Source: Epithemia pelagica
Lineage: Eukaryota; Bacillariophyta; Bacillariophyceae; Surirellales; Surirellaceae
Length of the DNA stretch: 64,000 nt
Assembly: GCA_946965045.2 (NCBI GenBank)
Contig: OX337236.1
Span: forward strand, 2,294,001 to 2,358,000
Direction: 5' to 3'
Shown here in pieces: positions 1 through 8,963 of this stretch (position 1 is the first letter of the stretch; every line of letters starts with the position of its first letter). A program made the translations under genes and the position numbers. A model generated the notes under the pieces. That model searched no databases, had not been told where the DNA came from, and saw only the letters and a program-made list of their open reading frames with translations.

Positions 1-753
1 TTCTTGGTCACTTTCGGCTCGGTACTGAAGACGAGATGCGGAATCGGTCACTGTAGTGGCTAGTTCTTCAACGTCGTCGTCTTCCAACAAGTGGTTCACG
101 TGTTGAGTGAAGAGAGGGTAGATAGTCGCACGGAAATCCTGGCAGAGATGGATCTCGTGAACAAAGGAGACGTACTCGTCGAGACGAGTAGTCGGGGTAG
201 GTAGCGGATTCGTCGTCGAGTTGACGATCCAGATGGTGTGAAAGTAGTTGGTTGGACGTTCAAAAGAGATGAATCGAATACGGATGGGTTCCACAGGGTT
301 GCCCAACAGGGCTTGGACAATGAAACGGCGTCTCGAGCACTGGTTCAAGAGGTCGAGAAGTCGTTGGATGTCCTCAAGGTCAGTCACGGGTTGGACGGAC
401 TGGAAATCGATCTCGCGTTCGGTTGTGGAACGGATCACGTCGGGGTCGGTAGTCGACTCAGTCGGCTCGCGGAAGTGTCGGATATGCGCAGTAAGAAGAC
501 GGCTCGTACGTCGGGTGCGAGTAGGGTTCAAACGGCGAGGCGGAGTCGAAGGTTGAGTCGGGATCGAAGGAGGCTGGACCACTTGGTCCGGGGTCTGGAA
601 GGGATTCGGAGCACTGGCCTGAGTCGGGGTCTGTTTCGGAGTTTCAACCAAGGGCTCGCCCGGATGGGACACGGGTGGATGGAGTTCCTCCCCGCTTTGT
701 TGGAAGGAATGAAAGATGTGTCGAATAGAGAGGTTGGAATCGTCGTGAGACAT
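1..753 (-). CDS. Hypothetical protein, partial (C-terminus off the left edge)
   Basis: The minus strand is open from an ATG at 753 to the window edge, about 251 codons without a stop. The N-terminal half is rich in proline, threonine and serine and has a basic stretch (RLNPTRTRRTSR). The second half looks folded, with a predicted helical segment and an acidic LEDDDVEEL patch. I do not recognise a domain. The layout (disordered N-terminus, then a globular region, next to repeat-rich DNA) would fit a retrotransposon gag protein, but no zinc knuckle or pol region is visible in the part present. The plus-strand ORF at 238-780 is its shadow. Confidence 0.5.
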   Translation of the reverse strand, partial: MSHDDSNLSIRHIFHSFQQSGEELHPPVSHPGEPLVETPKQTPTQASAPNPFQTPDQVVQPPSIPTQPSTPPRRLNPTRTRRTSRLLTAHIRHFREPTESTTDPDVIRSTTEREIDFQSVQPVTDLEDIQRLLDLLNQCSRRRFIVQALLGNPVEPIRIRFISFERPTNYFHTIWIVNSTTNPLPTPTTRLDEYVSFVHEIHLCQDFRATIYPLFTQHVNHLLEDDDVEELATTVTDSASRLQYRAESDQE

Positions 754-1503
754 CGAAAGCTTCTCGGAAATAAACGATGAGACTGTTAATCTGATAAACT
801 TCTCTCGATTCAACAGGGGTTAGACAGATAGGTAGGATAGGTAAAAGGCTCGCTGAGCCGACAATCGAATCACCAACCGATACAACAATCCTCCACGGGT
901 CAGAGAAGAGTTGCAAGTCGAAGTCCGCCGTGGGTGGGGGCAGTCGGTCCACTGATAAGAGGTTGGTCTTAAGATGAGTGTTAAAATGGTGATATTAATG
1001 ATTGTGAGACGATTACTAACTAAGGTGGTTGATGGTGTCGAAGTCCTGGCTCTTGTATACGGCCATGGATCTGGTGTGATAGGTCCTCACTGGTTGGAGT
1101 AGACCGGCATTGGTGTATATTGAATGTATAGGGTGATGGATAACATGTATGGGATGCAACAGCTCTTGCTTTGTCGTGGTATAAGTCTTGTCCTGGGCGC
1201 GTTGCTGTTTGCATTCTTGGATTTGTGGGAACAGAGATATGGTCTCGCGTGATCGTGATTCGTGCTTTGATTACATAGACCGTTAGGTCGAATCGTGGAT
1301 GTGCGTACTCGGATAGTAGAGGCGCGCACTTGATAGTTTTGGGCGCGCACGTGTTGGGCCATAGTTAATATCCGAGCGGTCGCCGATAACGCGTGCACTG
1401 CGAGCATGCCGTGGCCAAATTTATAGTTTCGCGAGCATGCCGACATTCTTTTCTCATTTTTAGGAAAATGTCATCGGATGCCATAAAATACTAGCATCAT
1501 TCG
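754..1503. other. Non-coding stretch
   Basis: No convincing coding frame or RNA gene is seen. It lies between the divergent starts of the partial ORF at 1-753 and the gene at 1504, so it should hold both upstream regions. If the left ORF is a gag gene, a long terminal repeat could lie here, but I could not define its ends. Confidence 0.4.
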
Positions 1504-2659
1504 ATGAGTTGTAGGTTTCGCCACCTAGTTTTCGGTGAGAATCCTAACAACACTGCGAAGAAAGTCCTTCTCACTCACTTTCCCGAGCGCTGCAAGCCCC
1601 ACGTCCACAAGGCATACAAGAATTTTGGCCCTCTCTTTCGCGAAAAAGCCAGAGCCTGGAATATTAACCAGACTTTGACAGGGGCACGGAAAGCCCGAGC
1701 TGGTAAACGACGTAAGTGCAAGTGTCCATTGTTGAAAGTTGCTTCATGATTCTAACTACTTTCTTTCTTTTGTTATAGAATCAGCTGTTGCTGCTGAAGA
1801 GCAAAATCGCCTAGAGGTTAACAACCTTGTCGAGGACGAAGCCGAGGAAGTTGAAGACGGAGACTACAGTGGGGCTGAGGAGGAGGAGGACATCTCCATT
1901 GATCTTGAAGAGGCGTCAGTTGAATCTGGTGCAGCAGAAGAAGAGGTAGAAGACAACAACAGCGAAATCAACAGCTTCAGCATGGAGGAGGCGGTTCAAG
2001 CGTTCAAAAAGATGGGCCTCACCCCGGCCAAGACTCCTAAGAAGGGTGGTGGTGGTGCTGCTTTCAAGGAACTGGTAGTAGCGGCTTCATATCCCTACTG
2101 TGCATCTAAGTTTGAGAGTTCTAATACTCTGTTCTGTTCTGTGGACATGTGTGTCCCAGGAGGGTCCACGAAGACCTACACTCCGGGGCTGGTGGATGAT
2201 GGCATGGCAGTCCAGGTCGATTCTGTTGTGCCAAGCTATTTCTTCCAGAAAGGTCGACTGTTGGCGGCGCATCCTGATCTTGGGCAAGAGGACCATAGGG
2301 TCACAGAGTTCAAGCAACTCTGTGACCGGGCCAAACAGGAACATGCAACGTATGAGGGTGGCAAACCAAAGTTTGTAGCGAAGCAGAAAATCAAGTTACC
2401 TTTCAAGTGTGTGAAGGAAGATATGCAATACGAACTACAAGCCTTCACTTCGAAGGACAAAGACTTCACCAAGGAGCACAGGGGTGCTGCCAAGATGTTT
2501 GTTTTCTCGATACTCCTCAAGGCCGCCAAGCAACCGGAACGAAAGCGTGCAAACCAAGGCACTGCACGGACCATCGCCCCTTACAATGATTCTGATGACT
2601 CCGATGTCCAAGATGTGGATGAGGATGAGATGAGTCATGATGGTGACTACCAGAACTGA
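1504..2659 (+). CDS. Acidic hypothetical protein, two exons
   Basis: Exon 1 (1504-1711) starts at an ATG and encodes a basic N-terminal domain with spaced Cys/His (FPERCKPHVHKAYKNFG). A 67-nt intron (1712-1778, GTAAGT...TTATAG) is followed by exon 2 (1779-2659). Joining the exons restores the frame through a split CAA codon. Exon 2 begins with a long Asp/Glu-rich low-complexity segment, then a globular domain with several Cys (YPYCASKFES, FCSVDMCVPGG), and ends in another acidic tail. Total about 362 residues. I do not recognise the family. The acidic tails suggest a nuclear protein or a transposon-associated domesticated gene, but that is only a guess. Confidence 0.6.
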
Positions 2660-2867
2660 ATTTTGACCTACGAGAATGTCGCCTCCCCTAAATCTTGGTG
2701 GAATGATGTTTGGACTAACGACCTAGCCTTTTGGGACATTGACGAGACCTAGTACGAGAAAGGCTAGCTTACGTAGATAATCGATTAGTAGTGCAATCCG
2801 AGACGGAACAAGCTTTTAAGGCAATTTCTATGGACGATCGACAGCGAAAAATTATGAAAACAAAATA

Positions 2868-3203
2868 AGACTGGTCTGTTCAAACGGAAGGATTTTTCAA
2901 AAATCCTTCTCTCGAGATATCGCGCTCCAAAGTTTTATGGTTGCGCGCGGCTCGTACCCCTAAGGTCATTCACACGCGAGACTCACGTAGTCTTCTTACA
3001 CCTGTGCCACACAAACCCCATTAGGGTTTTCAGTACTAGAGTTTCGTTGGGCAAACTTTAACCAAATATTCAACGATGTATATCTAAATTTCGCAAGACA
3101 TATACAGGCTCAATCGAAAGAGCGCTGAAAGACGATTCCATCTATGGGCTTATCTCGAATCCGACACATACAATTTGATCCTTCCCTTTGAACAGACCAG
3201 TCT
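2868..3203. mobile_element. MITE with TA target duplication
   Basis: The ends are inverted copies of AGACTGGTCTGTTCAAA, extending imperfectly to about 28 bp. The element is 336 bp, has no coding capacity, and is bounded by TA at 2866-2867 and 3204-3205. Size, inverted ends and a TA dinucleotide target fit a Tc1/mariner-type miniature element. The superfamily call rests only on the TA site. Confidence 0.65.
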
Positions 3204-3205
3204 TA

Positions 3206-3531
3206 AATAGAAAACAGGAATTTGGAATTGGGCATGGTCAACGGTCATTGGTCATAACGAGTAGAGAGCCAGGGTCACAATACCCAACCGCATTGAGGAT
3301 AATCCTCAATATATCCATTGAGAAAAATATTTGTACCTCAATCTAGGGAGTAGTTCAGCGTTGGGGTAGGCCTGTCGCATGGAAATGGAGTCGAGTTTGG
3401 CCTATTGTATTCCGACTTCGTTGGCCTATGGGTGTTGCAAAATCTTCCGGAGGCCTTCTTTCTTCGCAACCACATATTTTTCCGTGCCAACGTTGGCATT
3501 CATCGCAATGACACCCGAGAAATGAGGCTAT
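3206..3531. other. Non-coding stretch
   Basis: I see no gene or repeat here. It is AT-rich sequence between two transposon insertions. Confidence 0.4.
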
Positions 3532-3653
3532 CTGGGATACTCGGTATTTTCTGTGGACGAGCTACAAACATAGACAAACCTCCACAAACTATATGTCGCA
3601 TAGACATTTTGTTTCAGAGTACTCTACAATCAGCACAGTTATCGAACGTTAAA

Positions 3654-5029
3654 CCCTCGGTATCAGTGTCCACTGCTTAGCTGTTTTTTGTCTGTGCCAC
3701 CTTCATAGGTTCCCAAGTGGACACAGACAGGAAATTTCCTTTTTGACTCAAATGGAAATGGCTAAAAAGCAAATTGGCGCGCATACCCAGCTGGAGTTTT
3801 CACAGTTCATGTAACAGACGCAAGCCCAGCAAGCGGCCCTGCGTGGATTGCGGTTGGTTGGTCTTCGCAGAATGCGCCATCCAAATCCGCCATAAAATCA
3901 CACAGAGGCCATCACAGTTCACAATGGCGTGGCATGAATTGTCGCCTTTCATGCAATTGAGGTAAGTTTGAACGCACAAAATGTTTCCATGACAACAGCT
4001 CTTGTACTGTCATTCTAACTTCTCCCTCACTCTTGTATTCGTTTTTCTCTTCTGATATTCTCCATTCGCCAACTGTCTCTCTCCACTTCTTTGAGAGCGA
4101 AAGTTTTGTGCCTATGGAATGCCTATTCTCCATTTGAGCCTCGGCTTAAAATTGGAAACCACAACATAAAGCTTCTTTTCTTTGAATTTTGGAGGAGTTT
4201 TTATCTGTAGTTTAGTTCTCATCTTTCATAGGTTTTGTAAGATCCTTGCAGCGTGTTATTTCCTTGTTTTCAACAACCATGACACTCTGAAGCAGGTAAG
4301 AAGCCATCTTCCAGCATATCCGATAGACTCTATGATCCATGACGACTACTCCTCTAGTTATAGTAGGACTAGTGACAACAAGATGCTGCAGTTGTCGTCA
4401 TCTAGATCTACCACTCAACGAAAGGTTCTGTGGTCGACACGGATGATGGATGGGCGAAACACAATGATGAGTGTAAAAAAACATGCTACAAAGATATGAA
4501 GACAACCAACCAACAATCAAACAGCACTACGAATAAGCAAAGGAAAAGTTGTGGCAAATGGCCTACAATGACTTGTCCTCCGTTTCATTGCGACAAAGTC
4601 AAAGGACAACAAACCATCAACTTTAACATGGACAAAGATAAATGAGATAACGTGTGAGAAAACTATGCAGGGCATGAAAGAAGCTAAGAGACAAACAAAA
4701 AGTAACAAGAGAGAAAACCAACCAAAATACTGCTTCAGGTCACAAGGATTCGTAAAGAGCTCGCTTCATGGTCAATGTTGATGTTTTTGACACCGCGTGA
4801 AATTTTTTGTGACGAGTATGAAAGGATTCCAAATTTGAATCGTGGTCACGGTCACAGGAAGGTGCCAACCGCCAACGGCTACTTGCACGCCGGCATTTCC
4901 ACCAGCACGAGGAATCATATTGGTGAAAAGGACAGACGAAAAGTGAAATTTCCTGTCTGTGTCCACTTGGGAACCTATGAAGGTGGCACAGACAAAAAAC
5001 ACCTAAGCAGTGGACAATGATACCGAGGG
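3654..5029. mobile_element. 1.38-kb transposon nested in the left arm of element 1
   Basis: The insertion begins CCCTCGGTATCA and ends TGATACCGAGGG. Its inverted ends run for about 75 bp and include TGTCCACTGCTTAG and GTCTGTGCCACCTTCATAGG. The matching place in the right arm (around 8055-8075) lacks it, which proves insertion into element 1. The flanks do not show a clear duplication, and about 7 bp present in the right arm are missing here. Its interior has no recognisable protein, so it looks non-autonomous. Superfamily unknown. Confidence 0.7.
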
Positions 5030-5122
5030 ATACCCCCAGTGGGGCCTTGCGCATTGTATATAGTTGTTGACATAATATGTTGAGCATGCCAGAGGCATAA
5101 GTGGGAAAGATGGATAGTACTA

Positions 5123-5692
5123 CTCCCTCCTGAAAGAAAATACTTCACGATTTTACCAAAAAAGCGATATTTTCACGAGCGAACGTCCTTTTTCCATAAA
5201 ATTTTTTTTGTTAGAAAGCCCTACTTATTAGCTCTATATTGGTGTATTATTTATATGTTCGATTCTTGCTTTGGAACGAGATACGATTGTTCAAAAGGCG
5301 TGATTTTGAGCATCGGTCTTCAGAGCCCACCGGTTGACACTTCTATGGCGGCTCCAAACACGTCCTCTTCAGGGCGGCCCCTCGAGGCATCAAAGAGTAG
5401 GAATATGCGTGCAACTGACAAGATTCGTGCCATTTCCATGCTGAATTCCATGGTCAACGACGGCACCTTTGGCCATGGTTCTGCTCACTCGTCGCACACA
5501 AAAGTTGTACTTTTCCTATAATAGTGTAGACTCGCGCATGTCAACCAATATGTTCCCCCATATTATTCTAAAATTTTTATACTCCGAATGAGCCGGCCGT
5601 CCTCCTGTAGAGTTGTACCAGATCCTACGTAATCTTTTTATGCGACTAAAATAACCAAAAAAAAACGTGAAGTATTTTCTTTCAGGAGGGAG
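5123..5692. mobile_element. Stowaway-like MITE nested in the left arm of element 1
   Basis: The ends are perfect inverted copies of CTCCCTCCTGAAAGAAAATA continuing to about 27 bp, with TA on each side (5121-5122 and 5693-5694). The right arm of element 1 near 7955-7970 has the same flanks with a single TA, so it is an empty site that confirms insertion and TA duplication. CTCCCTCC ends with TA targets are the hallmark of Stowaway (Tc1/mariner) MITEs. An internal 88-codon frame (5255-5521, no good start) contains a GRPLEASKSR stretch that might be the remnant of a transposase N-terminus. This is weak. Confidence 0.8.
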
Positions 5693-5920
5693 TAAGTACA
5701 TGTAGATCCACATTTTGGCGACATCTCAGTCCCGAGTGGAGCCCAAAGCACTTACACGAGTAGTCTATCGGAATGAAATTTCCTCACCGTGTCTGCTAAT
5801 GGGGTCAAGGTCAAGATGAGCATAATGCAAGTTGACCATGACCAACGGCATGGTGGAAATAGGTGGAAATGAGAAGGCTGAGATCGTTTGTTTTGGCAGC
5901 AACGCTGCTAGTGCAATGGA

Positions 5921-6097
5921 CAAATCCACAAATCCACAAATCCACAAATCCACAAATCTACAAATCCACAAATCCACAAATCCACAAATCCACAAATCCA
6001 CAAATCCACAAATCCACAAATCCACAAATCCACAAATCCACAAATCCACAAATCCACAAATCCACAAATCCACAAATCCACAAATCCACAAATCCAA
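5921..6097 (+). repeat. 8-bp tandem array (ATCCACAA)n, left arm of element 1
   Basis: About 21 copies of ATCCACAA with one variant unit (ATCTACAA) near the outer end. All three frames are open and read NPQIHKST repeats, which explains the spurious ORFs across the array. It faces the array at 7364-7732. Confidence 0.95.
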
Positions 6098-6128
6098 CAT
6101 CGACACAACAATCAAACAATCTGCAACA

Positions 6129-7332
6129 GCTCTTCACCTTCCCGCCTTCCTCATTGGGTGTGATAGAAATGGGATTTTATGTCTTGCTTTCATGTGGTGG
6201 GCTTGGAGGCGGCCTCTTCTGATAAGACCGGCTTTTTGTTACAGAGTACGTGTGCGAAGGCATCCTGCCAGTCGTTGATATTTTTCTGGATCACAAGAGT
6301 GACTCACAATGTTGTTTCTTTTTCTGGTTTTCTCAGTGACATCTGGTTTGGCTCCTTTGGTCTCGGCATTAATGTCTTGTTACCGGGCCACGGTGGACGT
6401 CCGCAGTTGGCTGGCATGTGGTTACGACTTTTTGCATTCCTCCTGTTCTCGTCAATCACGCTACGCATCCGACTCCCACTAGTGGATGCACCCTACAAGG
6501 GAACCCGACGCAAGACCGGCATGGGCCGGGCAACGTGCTCAATTGCTTCACCATCCACGACACATCTGTTGGTGTAAATCAGGTTGCTATCCATTGTTAC
6601 AAATGAAGCAACATTAACTGGAATGCTCTGTAAACGATAATCAAACTAAGGGCTAATGTGCGAGTCCAGTGAAAATTATGAAGATCTGGCGCCTGGCATG
6701 GCAGTTCATCCTGCCATTGCCACCTAAAATGTTCCACACACATGGACAATCAGGATTTGAGTCGGCTCTGGGGAAATGGAAGGAGAACATCTCAAACACA
6801 TGTGCCTTATTGTTGTTTCGACATGGTCAGAGTCCATCCTGGTCGGATCAGTGCTGTCATTCAGTGTGACAGGTGACAGGTTTTCTAGCAATGACCAAGT
6901 GCTACGCAACAAGCATCCTGCCATGTTTTCTTGCAACGACCAAGTGCTACGCGACAAGCATCCAGCCGTGTTACAACAGCAAACTGCGTTACCACACTTT
7001 TGGGCTATGACTCTGGCTGCTTGATATGTGGTGGTTGGCGTTTCTTGTGTTTGTTGTGTCGATGTCAATGCTTGGGACAAGTATTGGGCATCCAGCCACG
7101 TAGCAGCCGCAAACTGGTGCCGTAAAACGATTTAGGACTATGGCTGTGGCTGGTTGATTTGGTGGTGGTTGCCGCTTGCTGTTTTGGGTTATGGCAATGC
7201 TCGGGATGAGAAGTGGGCGGGCACAAAAGGATGGCTTCCATTCTACTATTTGGAGGTTGAGAGTGGTAATTAAGACGGTGTTTGATTGCTGCGTATAATG
7301 TTACTGTAAATAAAGTTGTTTGATTGTTGCAG
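6129..7332. other. Interior of element 1, no recognised gene
   Basis: Frames of about 130 codons exist on both strands but none has a recognisable domain, and the codon pattern is not convincing. A short direct repeat (ACCAAGTGCTACGC, period about 45 nt) lies at 6892-6963. It may be captured host or foreign DNA carried between the arms. Confidence 0.45.
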
Positions 7333-7363
7333 AAAATAAGATTGTTTGATTGTTGTGTCGATG

Positions 7364-7732
7364 TTGGATTTGTGGATTTGTGGATTTGTGGATTTGTGGA
7401 TTTGTGGATTTGTGGATTTGTGGATTTGTGGATTTGTGGATTTGTGGATTTGTGGATTTGTGGATTTGTGGATTTGTGGATTTGTGGATTTGTGGATTTG
7501 TGGATTTGTGGATTTGTGGATTTGTGGATTTGTGGATTTGTGGATTTGTGGATTTGTGGATTTGTGGATTTGTGGATTTGTGGATTTGTGGATTTGTGGA
7601 TTTGTGGATTTGTGGATTTGTGGATTTGTGGATTTGTGGATTTGTGGATTTGTGGATTTGTGGATTTGTGGATTTGTAGATTTGTAGATTTGTGGATTTG
7701 TGGATTTGTGGATTTGTGGATTTGTGGATTTG
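7364..7732 (-). repeat. 8-bp tandem array (TTGTGGAT)n, right arm of element 1
   Basis: About 46 copies of the reverse complement of the left-arm unit, with two TTGTAGAT variants near the outer end, matching the variant position on the left. The right array is about twice as long as the left, so the arms have diverged by unit gain or loss. Confidence 0.95.
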
Positions 7733-8181
7733 TCCATTGCACCAGCAGCGTTGCTGCCAAAACAAACGATCTCAGCCTTCTCATTTCCACCTATTTCCAC
7801 CATGCCGTTGGTCATGGTCAACTTGCATTATGCTGTCATCTTGACCTTGACCCCATTAGCAGACACGGTGAGGAAATTTCATTCCGATAGACTACTCGTG
7901 TAAGTGCTTTGGGCTCCACTCGGGACTGAGATGTCGCCAAAATGTGGATCTACATGTACTTAGTACTATCCATCTTTTCCACTTATGCCTCTGGCATGCT
8001 CAACATATTATGTCAACAACTATATACAATGCGCAAGGCCCCACTGGGGGTATTGTATATTTAACGTTCGATAACTGTGCTGATTGTAGAGTACTCTGAA
8101 ACAAAATGTCTATGCGACCTATAGTTTGTGGAGGTTTGTCTATGTTTGTAGCTCGTCCACAGAAAATACCGAGTATCCCTG

Positions 8182-8963
8182 ACTTCCAGTGGGTGCTGCT
8201 CTTTGCTCGTTACTTTCGTTGTTCATTCGTTGTTCAATCTCACCCTATTCCTTAGTGCATGTGAGTGAGTTGGTGGAATCCCCCGCAGACACAAGTCAAA
8301 CTGGTGACGGGACAGTCTCAATGCCGCCTCCTATGATTCCTGCACCCACTCCATACTCAATGAACCACCAAGATTGGTTACCCAACACAGTTCGAGGAAC
8401 GAAGGCTCTGCTTCGGTGAACAGTGACCCAGAACGGACAAACTTTTCCTTGTCGTCCAAACAAGAAGAATGGTGACAAGGCAAATGACGACGATACGGCG
8501 AGAAAAGACATTGCGGCGCACTGTCGTCCTCCTTCGAAAGACCAGGAGCCTGCTGGTGCAACTCCTCATCCACATCCAGCAGCCTTTCGTCGACACAAGA
8601 AACTGAAAACAACACCGATCACTGCTAAATTGATGACCCCCGAGCGACCGCTCCCGTTCGGAGTTCGGACCAACCCGGCAGGCTTCAACAAGACCAAGAC
8701 CAGGCGCACTTTTGAAAATTTTTGGGCCAAAGTAAGCCGGTGTCCTTTCCACATCTGGATCTGGCCCGGGAGTAAGCCGATGATGACGGGAAGACCAAAG
8801 AAGTACCGGTACCAGGCCATCGAGCTCACATGATGATTCATTGGTTCAAAACTCTAACAAAGCAATACATGGAAGAGGCTCACTAAACACTTAATCTCCT
8901 ACGAGCTTGGTACTTATCGATCATTTGTGCAAACATCCATGCATTGAAGACCTGAATGTTTCA
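8182..8963. other. Non-coding stretch downstream of the carbonic anhydrase gene
   Basis: Frames of 60 to 136 codons exist but begin at non-ATG codons and show no domain. It probably holds the 3' flank of the carbonic anhydrase gene. Confidence 0.4.

Larger units (their letters stand above)
3535..8178. mobile_element. Non-autonomous CWG-type transposon with satellite-bearing hairpin arms (element 1)
   Basis: The element starts GGATACTCGGTATTTTCTGTGG and ends with the inverse. CTG at 3532-3534 and 8179-8181 is a 3-bp target duplication. Each arm is a long inverted repeat. The right arm is continuous (about 7333-8178). The left arm matches it in three pieces (3535-3653, 5030-5122, about 5693-6128) because two other elements were inserted. 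Both arms carry arrays of the 8-bp unit ATCCACAA in opposite orientation. The central 1.2 kb has no transposase. Termini, arrays and a short block before the arrays match element 2 at 11757-17465, which probably supplied the transposase. Confidence 0.8.

Noticed and set aside
1739-1778. Independent start of the acidic gene at 1739
   Set aside because: The region is inside a good GT-AG intron, and the start would be TTG.
5921-7732. CRISPR array or telomere
   Set aside because: The repeats are direct 8-mers without spacers, and they are not a telomere motif and lie inside transposon arms.
7065-7821. Long frames of NPQIHKST or WICGFVDL repeats over the arrays
   Set aside because: An 8-bp repeat keeps all frames open. 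No gene evidence.
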